This document shows positions 1-9,044 of a stretch of DNA of 64,000 bases, piece after piece. Source of the stretch: HGM13233 sp900762805 (GTDB lineage Bacteria > Bacillota > Clostridia > Oscillospirales > Ruminococcaceae); NCBI GenBank assembly GCA_937993755.1, contig CALKMA010000017.1, positions 1-64,000 of the forward strand, read 5' to 3'. The position numbers and the translations under genes are program-made. The notes under the pieces were generated by a model, which worked only from the letters and a program-made list of their open reading frames with translations, did not search any database and was not told the DNA's origin. Each line of letters starts with the position of its first letter. Within the stretch, counting starts at the first letter, position 1.

Positions 1-2
1 CC

Positions 3-1373
3 TATCAGATGCTCATCCGTATGGCGGTTCGCGGCCCTGTCATGCTGGTATTTTCTATGATTGTGTCTTTCCGCATCAACACAACCATTGCACTCATTTT
101 CCTTGCGGTTATTCCCATTATGGCATTGCTGCTACTTTTGATTATTCGCAAGGTCGGGCCGCTTTTTAACCGAGTGTTCCATACCTACGACGCGCTGAAC
201 AATGTCGTTCAGGAAAATGTCCGGGGCATCCGTGTGGTAAAATCCTTCAATCAGGAGGATCACGAGATTAAAAAGTTCAGAGGCATTTCTCAAAGCATCT
301 ATGAGGATTTTGCCGCCGGAGAACGACTGTTGGCTTTTAACTCGCCCATTATGCAGTTTTTCATGTACGCCTGCATGATTCTGATTTCGTGGATTGGTGC
401 AAAAGCGATCGTTGCCAGCGGCAACAACGCCGCGCTGGGCATGACCACCGGCGACCTGACGGCGCTCTTTTCCTATGCCACACAGATTCTGATGGCGCTG
501 ATGATGCTGTCCATGGTTTTTGCCATGATAACCATTTCCATTGCCTCTGCCCGCCGCATTGCGGAGGTGCTGGAGGAAAAGACCGACATTGATAATCCCG
601 CCGATCCTGAAATGACGGTGAAGGACGGCTCCATCCGCTTCGAGCATGTGGACTTCGTGTATGCGTCCAAGGCGGATAAGAAGGTGCTCAGCGATATTGA
701 CCTGTCCATTGCCTCCGGCCAGACCGTGGGCATCATCGGCGGCACGGGCTCGTCGAAATCAAGCCTTGTGCAGCTGATCCTGCGGCTCTATGATGTGACG
801 GGAGGGCGGCTGCTGCTGGGCGGCGTGGATGTGCGCAAGTATGATCTGGAAACGCTGCGCAGCGCCGTTGCCATGGTGCTGCAAAAAAACGAGCTGTTTT
901 CCGGCAGTGTCAAGGAAAATCTGCGCTGGGGCAACGAAAACGCCACCGATGAGGAGATTGTGGAAGCCTGCCGGCTGGCCTGTGCGGACGAATTTATTCA
1001 GAGCTTCCCTGATAAATATGACACTTACATCGAGCAGGGCGGCACCAATGTGTCCGGCGGTCAGAAGCAGCGGCTCTGCATTGCCCGCGCCCTGCTGAAA
1101 AAACCAAAGGTTCTGATTCTGGACGATTCCACTTCTGCTGTTGATACCAAAACGGATGCTTCCATCCAAAAATCTTTTGCTGAGTTTATTCCGAATACGA
1201 CCAAAATCATCATTGCACAGCGTGTCAGCTCCGTACAGCACGCCGATCGGATCGTTGTCATGGACGATGGAAAAATCGCAGCGTGCGGAACGCATGATGA
1301 ATTGCTGAAAACCTGTGATATTTACAGAGAAGTGTATGAATCCCAGAAGAAAGGAGATAGCGACCATGAATAA
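3..1373 (+). CDS. ABC exporter subunit with degenerate ATPase site, 5' partial
   Basis: C-terminal 456 residues of a membrane-spanning ABC exporter half-transporter; the frame is open to the window edge, so the true start lies outside. Membrane helices occupy roughly the first 190 residues, followed by the nucleotide-binding domain. The signature motif VSGGQKQR is canonical, but three catalytic elements are altered: the Walker A reads GGTGSSKSS (Gly before the Lys is Ser), the Walker B is followed by Asp (LILDDSTSAVD) rather than Glu, and the switch His is Gln (IIAQRVSS). This is the pattern expected of the degenerate half of a heterodimeric exporter, with the next gene as partner. It overlaps that gene by 8 bp. 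The substrate cannot be told from sequence. Confidence 0.93.
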   Translation, partial: YQMLIRMAVRGPVMLVFSMIVSFRINTTIALIFLAVIPIMALLLLLIIRKVGPLFNRVFHTYDALNNVVQENVRGIRVVKSFNQEDHEIKKFRGISQSIYEDFAAGERLLAFNSPIMQFFMYACMILISWIGAKAIVASGNNAALGMTTGDLTALFSYATQILMALMMLSMVFAMITISIASARRIAEVLEEKTDIDNPADPEMTVKDGSIRFEHVDFVYASKADKKVLSDIDLSIASGQTVGIIGGTGSSKSSLVQLILRLYDVTGGRLLLGGVDVRKYDLETLRSAVAMVLQKNELFSGSVKENLRWGNENATDEEIVEACRLACADEFIQSFPDKYDTYIEQGGTNVSGGQKQRLCIARALLKKPKVLILDDSTSAVDTKTDASIQKSFAEFIPNTTKIIIAQRVSSVQHADRIVVMDDGKIAACGTHDELLKTCDIYREVYESQKKGDSDHE

Positions 1374-3288
1374 GAAAAACGGACTGGTTTCGGGAGATAT
1401 GATGCAGAAGCAGCAATTTGACACCAAGACACTGCGGCGGCTGCTTTCCTATATGAAGGACTATAAGGGACAGCTCATTTTTGTGGTGATTTGCATTTTG
1501 CTCAGCGCCATTGCGTCCGCTGCCTCGGCGCTGTTCCTGCAATCCCTGATCGACGATCATATCGCGCCGCTGCTCACAAGCTCTACCCCGGTATTCACAC
1601 AGCTTTTGAACGTGCTGGTCGTGATCGGCGCAGTCTATCTGATTGGTGTTCTTGCCACGCTTTTTTATAACCGTGTCATGGTGACCATCGCACAAGGAAC
1701 GCTGAAAAAGATTCGGGACGAAATGTTTGAAAAAATGCAGCGCCTCCCCATCCGCGCCTTTGATACCCGCACCCACGGCGATATTATGAGCCTTTATACC
1801 AACGACACCGATACCCTCCGCCAGATGATCGCGCAGTCCATGGCGCAGCTTATTTCCTCGGTCTTTACCATCGTGGCGGTATTCGTATGTATGCTCTATG
1901 TCAGCTTTTATCTGACGCTGGTTGCCGTACTGGTCATGCTCCTGATTTTGCAGATCGTCAGGATGGTCACTGGAAAGATTGGCGGCTTCTTTCTGATGCA
2001 GCAGAAAACGCTTGCCGACGTCAACGGTTATGTGGAGGAAATGGTAAACGGACAGAAGGTCATTAAGGTTTTCTGCCATGAGGAAACCGCAAAAAAGGAA
2101 CTTGCCGAAAAGAACCGCGCGTGGGCATCTGCCGCCGCCGGCGCCAACGGCTACGCCAATTCCATGATGCCCATGATGAATGCGCTGGGCTATGTGCAGT
2201 ATGTCATTATTGCGATATTGGGCGGCTATATGGCGATTTCCGGCTTCACCAATATTGGCTTACAGGGAACGGGGGCGCTGACACTTGGCGCAATCGCTTC
2301 TTTTCTGACGCTGTCCCGAAGCTTCACCAATCCGGTGTCACAGATCTCAAACCAGTTCAATTCCATTGTCACTGCGCTGGCGGGCGCTTCCCGCATTTTT
2401 GCCATCATGGATGAGCAGCCGGAAACGGACGAGGGCTATGTGACGCTGGTGAACGCCGAGGAGGTGAAGGGTGAGCTTCGGGAAGCCGGAAAGCGCACCG
2501 GGACGTGGGCGTGGAGGCACCCGCACCATGACGGCACGTTGACCTATACCAGGCTGGAGGGCCGTGTGGTATTTGACCATGTGGATTTCGGTTATGCGCC
2601 CGATAAGCAGGTCCTGCATGACATCTGCCTCTATGCAGAGCCGGGACAGAAGATCGCCTTTGTGGGCGCGACGGGCGCCGGCAAGACCACCATTACCAAC
2701 CTCATCAACCGCTTCTATGATATTGACGACGGTAAGATACGCTATGACGGCATCAACATCAACAAGATCAGGAAAGCCGATCTGCGCCGCAGCCTTGGCG
2801 TCGTTCTGCAGGATGTGAACCTGTTTACCGGCACGGTCATGGAGAACCTGCGCTACGGAAACCCGGATGCCACAGACGAGGAATGTATCGCGGCGGCAAA
2901 GCTGGCCAATGCGGACGGCTTTATCCGAATGCTGCCGCAGGGCTATGACACGGTGCTGAAGGGCGACGGGAGCGGCCTGTCTCAGGGGCAGCGGCAGCTC
3001 ATCTCCATCGCCCGTGCCGCCGTGTCCGACCCGCCGGTCATGATTCTGGACGAGGCGACCTCCTCCATCGACACCCGCACCGAAGCGCTGGTGCAGGACG
3101 GCATGGATAAGCTGATGAAGGGGAGGACGGTGTTCGTCATCGCCCACCGCCTTTCTACCGTGCAGAACTCGGATGTCATTATGGTGCTTGACCATGGGCG
3201 CATCATCGAGCGCGGCAGTCACGAAAAGCTGATCGCCGAAAAGGGAACTTATTATCAGCTCTATACAGGAGCGTTTGAGTTAGAATAA
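1366..3288 (+). CDS. ABC exporter subunit, catalytic partner
   Basis: A 640-residue fused membrane and ATPase subunit. ATG at 1366 has GGAG about 10 bases upstream and overlaps the preceding gene by 8 bp, which implies coupled translation. Walker A is GATGAGKTT, Walker B ends in the canonical catalytic Glu (MILDEATSSID) and the switch His is present (AHRLST). The signature reads LSQGQRQ instead of LSGGQ. A normal catalytic Glu here with an altered signature fits heterodimeric multidrug-type exporters (BmrCD, LmrCD, TM287/288), where one of two ATP sites is inactive. A roughly 25-residue charged insert lies between membrane and ATPase domains (about residues 360-385). Confidence 0.95.
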   Translation: MNKKNGLVSGDMMQKQQFDTKTLRRLLSYMKDYKGQLIFVVICILLSAIASAASALFLQSLIDDHIAPLLTSSTPVFTQLLNVLVVIGAVYLIGVLATLFYNRVMVTIAQGTLKKIRDEMFEKMQRLPIRAFDTRTHGDIMSLYTNDTDTLRQMIAQSMAQLISSVFTIVAVFVCMLYVSFYLTLVAVLVMLLILQIVRMVTGKIGGFFLMQQKTLADVNGYVEEMVNGQKVIKVFCHEETAKKELAEKNRAWASAAAGANGYANSMMPMMNALGYVQYVIIAILGGYMAISGFTNIGLQGTGALTLGAIASFLTLSRSFTNPVSQISNQFNSIVTALAGASRIFAIMDEQPETDEGYVTLVNAEEVKGELREAGKRTGTWAWRHPHHDGTLTYTRLEGRVVFDHVDFGYAPDKQVLHDICLYAEPGQKIAFVGATGAGKTTITNLINRFYDIDDGKIRYDGININKIRKADLRRSLGVVLQDVNLFTGTVMENLRYGNPDATDEECIAAAKLANADGFIRMLPQGYDTVLKGDGSGLSQGQRQLISIARAAVSDPPVMILDEATSSIDTRTEALVQDGMDKLMKGRTVFVIAHRLSTVQNSDVIMVLDHGRIIERGSHEKLIAEKGTYYQLYTGAFELE

Positions 3289-3295
3289 CTCCCAA

Positions 3296-3345
3296 AAGCC
3301 GCTGTGATTTTCATCCCCCTTACAGGATGGAAGCCGCAGCGGCTT
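3296..3345 (+). terminator. Terminator of the ABC exporter operon
   Basis: Arms AAGCCGCTG (3296-3304) and CAGCGGCTT (3337-3345) are perfectly complementary, with a smaller CATCC/GGATG hairpin nested in the loop and GATATTTT following. It starts 8 bases after the stop codon. The loop is long for a classical terminator. Confidence 0.6.
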
Positions 3346-3418
3346 GATATTTTCTGAACCACGGCAGCGAACGGTATGTTTGCTGTCCGGGTACCCGCGG
3401 CGAGGTGAGCTTTTCGGT

Positions 3419-3445
3419 GCCGGCGGGAGCTCAGCTCCTGCCGGC
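3419..3445. terminator. Strong hairpin, possible terminator
   Basis: GCCGGCGGGAGC pairs with GCTCCTGCCGGC across a 3-base loop, with one G-T wobble, followed by CTTGTTGTTT on the + strand. It lies between the exporter terminator and lemA and may insulate the two units. The T tract is interrupted. Confidence 0.45.
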
Positions 3446-3595
3446 CTTGTTGTTTCGCCGCCCTTTTCAGTCCGGCCGTTCATTCATTCCGCAGGGGGCT
3501 TTCTTTTTCGACGGCGATATGCTATACTGTCAGCAGGCGCCGTCGGTGAACGGCGGCGGTCTGAACATTTTTCAGTATTAAAGGAGACTATACAA

Positions 3596-4150
3596 ATGCC
3601 GTATCTACTTATCGGTCTTGGCATCGTGGCTCTGCTCGTTATCTGGTTCGTCGCCAGCCACAACAAGCTGGTGCGCGCCGTTCAGGTCAAGGATGAAGCC
3701 TATTCTGCCATGGATATCTGCATGAAAAAGCGCTATGACCTTATCCCCAATCTGGTCGAGACGGTTAAGGGCTACGCCAAGCATGAGAATGAGACCTTTG
3801 AAAATGTCGTCAGAGCCCGCAATCAGGCGGTCGGCGCACAGTCGCCGGAGCAGCGGATCGAGGGCGAAAAGACGCTCGAATCGGCCATCCGCAGCATGAT
3901 GCTGGTCGTTGAGCGTTATCCTGAGCTCAAAGCCGACAGTCAGTTTCTCAATCTTCAGGCGCAGCTGGGCACCGTGGAGAACGACATTGCCGAATCCCGT
4001 AAGTACTACAACGGCGCCGTTCGCCAGCTCAACACTATGATCCGCTCCATCCCCACCAATCTGGTGGCCTCAATGATGGGCGTCCAGCAGGCTCCCTACT
4101 ATGAGGTTTCCGACGCTGCCGAGCGCCAGAATGTCAAGGTGAGCTTCTGA
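3596..4150 (+). CDS. lemA: LemA family protein
   Basis: A 184-residue protein with one N-terminal membrane helix (about residues 3-20) followed by the helical-bundle LemA domain. Typical family motifs are visible: ayNkLV-like NKLVRAVQVKDEAYS, RYDLIPNLVETVKGYA and YYNGAVRQLNT. ATG at 3596 is chosen because of AAAGGAG 8 bases upstream; the frame upstream has no such site. LemA proteins are membrane-anchored with unsettled function. It sits 38 bp before a DUF2207 protein, a common pairing, so the two probably act together at the membrane. Confidence 0.95.
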   Translation: MPYLLIGLGIVALLVIWFVASHNKLVRAVQVKDEAYSAMDICMKKRYDLIPNLVETVKGYAKHENETFENVVRARNQAVGAQSPEQRIEGEKTLESAIRSMMLVVERYPELKADSQFLNLQAQLGTVENDIAESRKYYNGAVRQLNTMIRSIPTNLVASMMGVQQAPYYEVSDAAERQNVKVSF

Positions 4151-4188
4151 GCGGTCCGTTCCCTGAAAGACGCGCAGGAGGCTGTCTT

Positions 4189-6618
4189 ATGAAAAAACTA
4201 TTGGCGGTGCTGCTGTCGCTGCTGCTTGCGGCTGCGGCAGTGGTGCCGTTGGCGGCGGCTGACGATTACAGCGATCTGGAGTGGTATATCGACGATTACC
4301 ACATCGACGTTGTGGCGGCGCCCGACCGCAGCTATCATGTGACCGAGACCATCAGGGTCTGGTTCAATGTCGAGTCGCGCGGCATCACGCGCGACATTCC
4401 GACCTCCGGCTCGGCCGAGAGCTACGAGATCCTCGACCTGCAGGCGGTGGGCGACCCCTATACCGATCAGGGCACGGGGAGCATCCGCATCGGCGACCCG
4501 GACGTCTATCTCAAGGGAGAAAAGACCTACACCATTACCTATACTCTCAAGCACTGGGCCGATCCGGAGACCGATGCCGACTATTTCTATTTCAATATCA
4601 TTGGCACCGAATGGGATACGCTCATCCGTCATTTTGACGCCGACATCCACCTGCCGCAGGGGGCCGAGATACAAAAGGTCACGCTGACCGGCGGCTCCTA
4701 CGGCGCAAAAGAGGAGGTTTCGGCTTATACGGTGACGGAGGACGGCCTTCATGTCGAGGGGACACGGGAGCTGGCCGCCTATGAGGGCGCGACCATCAAT
4801 GTTGCGCTCAACGAGGGGGCTTTCTATGAGGCCGTGCCCTATGTGCCCGAATACTCCGTTGATCTTTCGGTGCGCGTCACCGTCGATGAAAGCGGCGCGG
4901 CCGCTGTGCGGCGCGACTATTCGGTCCTCAAAAACAAGGAGACCGGGGAGAGCGGCCTCTTTCGCATCAGCAATCTGGAAAGCATCGATGAGGTAACCAT
5001 TACCCGCAACGGCGAAAAGACCATCGAGAGCGGCCGATACTATCTGTATGTCGATCTGTCGGATGTTGCCGTCGGCCAGACGGCCGGCTTTTCGGTGGCG
5101 TATACGGTCGAGCCGGATATGCGCCGCGGCAAGCCGGTGAGCGGCAGCTTTTCCTTTGAATTGACCGACCGCAGTGCCGACTACTGGTACGAGAGCATCA
5201 ATTTTGATTTTGAGAGCTTTTTCACGCCGTCCGGCGGGTTTGTACGCTTCGGCAATTCCTACGATAACGAGGAGGGGACCTACGAGGCCGGCGTCCGCGA
5301 CAATGGCTTCCACTTTGAGACGCTCAAGCGCACGATGAGCTCCTATACCAGAGTGGCGGTGAAGTACGAGGATGTGACTTTCCGGTATACGCCGGGGCTT
5401 GGCGATTACCTGCTGCCGGGGATAGGCGCGCTGCTCGCCATCATTTCCGGGCTGCTCTGTGCCTTCCGCAAGGAAAAGCCGCTGGTGCCTACGGTACAGT
5501 TCTACCCGCCCGACCGGCTCAGCCCGGCCGAGGTGGCCTATATCTATAAAAACGCCGTCAGCGGCATCGATATCACCTCACTTATTTTCTATTGGGCGTC
5601 GCATGGGCACCTTTCCATCGAGCTGCGCAGCAAGACTTCCTATACGCTGCACCGTCTGGAGCCGCTCGATGATGCGCATCAGCCCTATGAAGCTGAGCTG
5701 TACGCCAGTCTGTTCGCGCTGGGCGACGGCGACAGTGTCCGCTCGTCGCAGCTTGACGATGCCGCTTATGTTTCGGTCAACAAGGCCCGGTCGCGTGTCA
5801 AGCGCAGCTTCAGCGGTGACCGCAAGCTGGTCAAGGGCTCCGGCCTGCTGTCGGGCTTCCGAATCAATCCGGCGTCGATGGTCTCGCTGATGATCGTGTT
5901 CATCTTTTTCTTTGGCCTTTCCGGCTGCCTGCAGGCCGTCTTTTTCGGCGGCGGCTCGATGGGAATGCTGGCCTTCTGGCTGGCGGAGGCTGTCGTGCTC
6001 TGGGGTATTTCATCGGGCATTGCGCGCCGCCGCTATCAGGGCAAGTCGATGCTGTGGTGGCTGTCGCTACTGCTATGGGCCGTTTTCTCGGCTGTCGGCG
6101 TTTTTGTGGCGCTGTTTACAGTTCAGGGCTATTCGCTGGCGCCGCTGCTCTGCTGGATTGTGCCGCCTGTCTTTATGCTTGCGGCCGTTATGCTGCCCTA
6201 CGCCGGCGCGCGCACCGATTTCGGTATCGACGTGCTTGGCCGTGTGCTGGGCTTCCGGCAATTCCTGCAGCTGGCCAAAAAGGAGCAGCTTGAAATGCTG
6301 CTGGAGCAGAATCCCAGCTACTATTACGATATTCTTCCCTATGCGCAGGTGCTGGATGTTTCCGATATCTGGGAGAAGAAGTTCAAGAATATGCTGACCG
6401 AGCCGCCGAGCTGGTACTACGGCCCCGGCGTCGATTATAGCCGCGCCGGCTTTGGCATGAACAGCTTCTATACCAAGCTGTCGCACAACACCACCTCCAG
6501 CCCGTCCTCCTCCGGCGGCGGTTCGTCGGGCGGCGGCGGCGGGTTCTCCGGCGGCGGATTTTCCGGCGGCGGCTCGTCGGGCGGCGGCTCAGGCGGCGGC
6601 GGAGGCGGCCGCTGGTAG
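4189..6618 (+). CDS. DUF2207 membrane protein with Gly-rich tail
   Basis: An 809-residue protein with a signal peptide (AAAAVVPLAAADD near residue 22), an extracytoplasmic DUF2207 beta-rich domain (about 25-395), one helix near 405-425, a cytoplasmic segment, and four further helices between about 560 and 680. The C-terminus is low complexity: from about residue 775 only Ser, Gly and a few Phe, ending GGGGGGRW. Such a Gly-rich tail is frequent in this family. Downstream of lemA with a Shine-Dalgarno GCAGGAGG; likely one operon. The biochemical function is unknown. Confidence 0.9.
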   Translation: MKKLLAVLLSLLLAAAAVVPLAAADDYSDLEWYIDDYHIDVVAAPDRSYHVTETIRVWFNVESRGITRDIPTSGSAESYEILDLQAVGDPYTDQGTGSIRIGDPDVYLKGEKTYTITYTLKHWADPETDADYFYFNIIGTEWDTLIRHFDADIHLPQGAEIQKVTLTGGSYGAKEEVSAYTVTEDGLHVEGTRELAAYEGATINVALNEGAFYEAVPYVPEYSVDLSVRVTVDESGAAAVRRDYSVLKNKETGESGLFRISNLESIDEVTITRNGEKTIESGRYYLYVDLSDVAVGQTAGFSVAYTVEPDMRRGKPVSGSFSFELTDRSADYWYESINFDFESFFTPSGGFVRFGNSYDNEEGTYEAGVRDNGFHFETLKRTMSSYTRVAVKYEDVTFRYTPGLGDYLLPGIGALLAIISGLLCAFRKEKPLVPTVQFYPPDRLSPAEVAYIYKNAVSGIDITSLIFYWASHGHLSIELRSKTSYTLHRLEPLDDAHQPYEAELYASLFALGDGDSVRSSQLDDAAYVSVNKARSRVKRSFSGDRKLVKGSGLLSGFRINPASMVSLMIVFIFFFGLSGCLQAVFFGGGSMGMLAFWLAEAVVLWGISSGIARRRYQGKSMLWWLSLLLWAVFSAVGVFVALFTVQGYSLAPLLCWIVPPVFMLAAVMLPYAGARTDFGIDVLGRVLGFRQFLQLAKKEQLEMLLEQNPSYYYDILPYAQVLDVSDIWEKKFKNMLTEPPSWYYGPGVDYSRAGFGMNSFYTKLSHNTTSSPSSSGGGSSGGGGGFSGGGFSGGGSSGGGSGGGGGGRW

Positions 6619-6687
6619 TGCCAACGGATCCGTGCCGGCGCTGAAAAGGCTTTCGGCCATGAGGGATTGATGGCTGCGCCGGCTTTG

Positions 6688-7017
6688 CGCCCGCCTCGGT
6701 TGGGCGGGCAGACGGTCTGTCACTGCTTTGATTTGCGCTGCTGTCCATGGAGCGCACGGTTCCCCGGAAGGGGGACAGTTGGCTTGCCCGCGCCCGCCTC
6801 GGTTGGGCGGGCAGGCGGCCTGTCACTGCTTTGGCTTGCACCGCTGTCTATGGAGCGCACGGTTCCCCGGAAGGGGGACAGTAGGCTTGCCCGCGCCCGA
6901 CTCGGTTGGGCGGGCAGACGGTCTGTCACCGCTTTGATTTGCGCTGCTGTCCATGGAGCGCACGGTTCCCCGGAAGGGGGACAGTTGGCTTGCCCGCGCC
7001 CGACTCGGCGCGGCGGA
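6688..7017. repeat. 103-bp tandem repeat array, three copies plus remnant
   Basis: Units begin at 6688, 6791 and 6894, exactly 103 bp apart, with a decayed fourth start at 6997. Each unit carries three short inverted repeats: CGCCCGCC/GGGCGGGC (one mismatch in copy 3), CAG-A-CGG-T-CTG, and GTTCCCC-GGAA-GGGGGAC with a GNRA-type loop. In copy 2 the middle hairpin reads CAGG-CGG-CCTG, an A-T to G-C replacement that keeps pairing. The unit length is not a multiple of 3 and every frame shifts from copy to copy, so it is not coding. The whole 6619-7290 stretch has no gene. Confidence 0.9.
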
Positions 7018-7206
7018 CAGCGTCCGTACAGGCTTGACCCCTGCCCCGAACGGCGGCGCAGCGCCGATACGCCGCGCCTGCTCCGGCTTACACCGCCGTG
7101 CCATGCCTGTGCAGTCCTCTGAGAGGGGCAGCACACGCGTCTGTGCCCGTTTTGGCCGGGTGAGCGAACAAAGCCGCGGCCATTTCTTTGTAAAATGACG
7201 ATTTTC

Positions 7207-7259
7207 GGCCCTCCCCGCGGCAGCGCCGCGGGGAGGGCCTTGCCCTGCGGGGTAAGGCC
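7207..7259. other. Two overlapping, mutually exclusive hairpins
   Basis: Hairpin A pairs 7207-7220 with 7226-7239 (14 bp, almost all G-C, 5-base loop). Hairpin B pairs GGCCTTGCCC (7236-7245) with GGGTAAGGCC (7250-7259). They share GGCC at 7236-7239, so only one can form fully. No U-run follows either, so a plain terminator is not well supported. They lie 30 bp upstream of the cysK promoter. Confidence 0.6.
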
Positions 7260-7290
7260 GGCCAGCCGTATCCGGGACTGCACAAAGCCC

Positions 7291-7343
7291 TTGACAATCG
7301 TCCTAAAGCGTTCTATAATACTACCAACATACCAAGTTGGTAG
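7291..7343 (+). promoter_or_regulatory. cysK promoter with Rrf2-type operator
   Basis: TTGACA (7291-7296) and TATAAT (7314-7319) are both consensus, spaced 17 bp. Immediately downstream, over the expected start point, lies the inverted repeat CTACCAAC-N7-GTTGGTAG (7321-7343), which also contains the tighter palindrome TACCAAGTTGGTA. A related ACCAAC/GTTGGT palindrome lies in the promoter of the Rrf2 regulator at 11978-11992. Position over the start point suggests repression. Confidence 0.85.
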
Positions 7344-7396
7344 ATAATAGCAATAACAGGCGGGCGGCGCGGCACGCCGCCGAAAGGAGAGATACC

Positions 7397-8329
7397 ATGT
7401 CCCGCATCTATACATCGGCCGACCAGCTCATCGGCAGAACGCCGCTGCTGGAACTGACCCGCATCGAGAGAAAGTATGCGCTCTCGGCAAGGCTGTTGGC
7501 CAAGCTTGAATACTTCAATCCGGCCGGCAGTGTCAAGGACCGCGTCGCCCGTGCCATGATTGACGACGCCGAGGCCCGCGGCATTCTGAAAGAGGGCTCG
7601 GTCATCATCGAGCCGACCTCCGGCAACACCGGCATCGGGCTTGCGGCAGTCGCCGCCGCGCGCGGCTACCGCATCATCATCGTCATGCCGGAAACCATGA
7701 GCATCGAGCGCCGGCAGCTCATGAAGGCCTATGGGGCCGAGCTGGTGCTGACCGAGGGCGCCAGGGGGATGAAGGGCGCCATCGAGCGGGCCGATGAGCT
7801 GGCACGCGAGATCCCCGGCGGCTTTGTAGCGGGGCAGTTCGTCAACCCCGCCAATCCGCAGGCGCATTTCGACACCACGGGCCCGGAGATTTACGAGGAT
7901 ACCGACGGCAGCGTCGATATTTTTGTGGCCGGCGTCGGCACGGGGGGTACCATCACCGGCGTGGGGCGCTATCTCAAGGCCAGAAACCCCGCGGTGCGCA
8001 TCGTGGCGGTCGAGCCGAAAAGCTCGGCGGTGCTTTCGACCGGCATAGCCGGCCCCCACAAGATACAGGGCATCGGCGCCGGCTTTGTGCCGGAGGTGCT
8101 CGACACCGGCATCTATGACGAGATCATCGCCGTGTCCAATGAGGATGCTTTTGCCGCCGGCCGCGAGATTGGCCGCAGTGAGGGTGTTCTGGTGGGTATT
8201 TCGTCAGGCGCCGCCGTCTGGGCTGCCGTCGAGCTGGGCCGCCGCCCCCAAAATGCCGGTAAGACCATCGTCGCGCTGCTGCCCGACACCGGCGATCGCT
8301 ATCTTTCAACCCCGATGTTTGCCGACTGA
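7397..8329 (+). CDS. cysK: Cysteine synthase A (O-acetylserine sulfhydrylase)
   Basis: A 310-residue PLP enzyme that makes cysteine from O-acetylserine and sulfide in the cytoplasm. The PLP lysine is K47 in NPAGSVKDR; the substrate loop TSGNTG and the PLP phosphate loop GTGGTITG are present. Length and motifs are typical of CysK. ATG at 7397 follows GAAAGGAGA. The promoter carries a palindrome matching that of the nearby Rrf2 regulator, so it is probably repressed when cysteine or Fe-S supply is adequate. In Bacilli CysK also serves as a partner of the Rrf2 regulator CymR; whether this holds here is unknown. Confidence 0.97.
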   Translation: MSRIYTSADQLIGRTPLLELTRIERKYALSARLLAKLEYFNPAGSVKDRVARAMIDDAEARGILKEGSVIIEPTSGNTGIGLAAVAAARGYRIIIVMPETMSIERRQLMKAYGAELVLTEGARGMKGAIERADELAREIPGGFVAGQFVNPANPQAHFDTTGPEIYEDTDGSVDIFVAGVGTGGTITGVGRYLKARNPAVRIVAVEPKSSAVLSTGIAGPHKIQGIGAGFVPEVLDTGIYDEIIAVSNEDAFAAGREIGRSEGVLVGISSGAAVWAAVELGRRPQNAGKTIVALLPDTGDRYLSTPMFAD

Positions 8330-8353
8330 CGGCAGCCGTCAGAAACGACAGCC

Positions 8354-8372
8354 GCCCCGACCTGGTCGGGGC
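8354..8372 (+). terminator. Terminator after cysK
   Basis: GCCCCGAC and GTCGGGGC pair over a 3-base loop, followed by GCATTCTTTTT. It lies between cysK and the HD gene, so downstream expression would need readthrough. Confidence 0.75.
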
Positions 8373-8406
8373 GCATTCTTTTTGAAAAAACAGGAGAAAT
8401 ATACCG

Positions 8407-9012
8407 ATGATACCGACGAAAGAGCAGGCCTTTGCTCTGCTGAAAAAGTACAATACCGACCCATTCCACCTGCGCCACGCACAGATCGTGTCAGGCGTGA
8501 TGGAATATTTGGCCCGCGAGCTGGGCTATGGCGAGCAGGCCGGCTACTGGGGCATCGTGGGGCTGCTGCACGATCTCGATTTTGAGCAGTTTCCAGAACA
8601 GCACTGCATCAAGAGCCAGCAGCTGATGCGGGAGGCCGGGCTTGACGAGTCTATCATCCGCGCTACCGCCAGCCACGGCTACGGCATCACCGTTGACATC
8701 GTGCCGGAGCACATGATGGAGAAGGTGCTGTATGCTGCCGATGAGCTGACCGGTCTGATCGGAGCCGCCGCGCTGATGAGGCCGTCCCGCAGTGTGCAGG
8801 ATATGGAGCTGAAGTCGGTCAAAAAGAAGTATAAAAACGCCGGCTTTGCCGCCGGCTGCTCGCGCGCCGTCATTGAACGGGGCGCCGAGCTGCTGGGCTG
8901 GAGCCTCGATGAGCTCATCACGCGCACCATCCTTGCCATGCGAACGGTGCCGGCAGCCGATTTTACCCGGCCGGCCGCGGACTTCTGCCGGTTGGCGGAC
9001 AGCTGTTCCTGA
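8407..9012 (+). CDS. HD-domain phosphohydrolase-like protein
   Basis: A 201-residue protein with an HD domain: the first metal His lies in HLRHAQIV, the HD pair in GLLHDLDFEQ, and further His residues in ASHGYG. This pattern belongs to the small HDIG-type hydrolases found in many Clostridia, which act on phosphate esters or nucleotides; the substrate here is not known. AGGAGAAA precedes the ATG. Genes of this type are often annotated only as hydrolases. It lies between cysK and mnmA, which does not define a role. Confidence 0.85.
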   Translation: MIPTKEQAFALLKKYNTDPFHLRHAQIVSGVMEYLARELGYGEQAGYWGIVGLLHDLDFEQFPEQHCIKSQQLMREAGLDESIIRATASHGYGITVDIVPEHMMEKVLYAADELTGLIGAAALMRPSRSVQDMELKSVKKKYKNAGFAAGCSRAVIERGAELLGWSLDELITRTILAMRTVPAADFTRPAADFCRLADSCS

Positions 9013-9044
9013 GCGGCGCCGCAGAGCAGCGAGGTAAATCTGCC

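Noticed and set aside
6667..7122. A + strand open frame of 151 codons over the 103-bp repeats
   Set aside because: It reads the repeat in successive different frames because 103 is not a multiple of 3, has no ribosome site, and its product is Arg/Cys-rich low-quality sequence.
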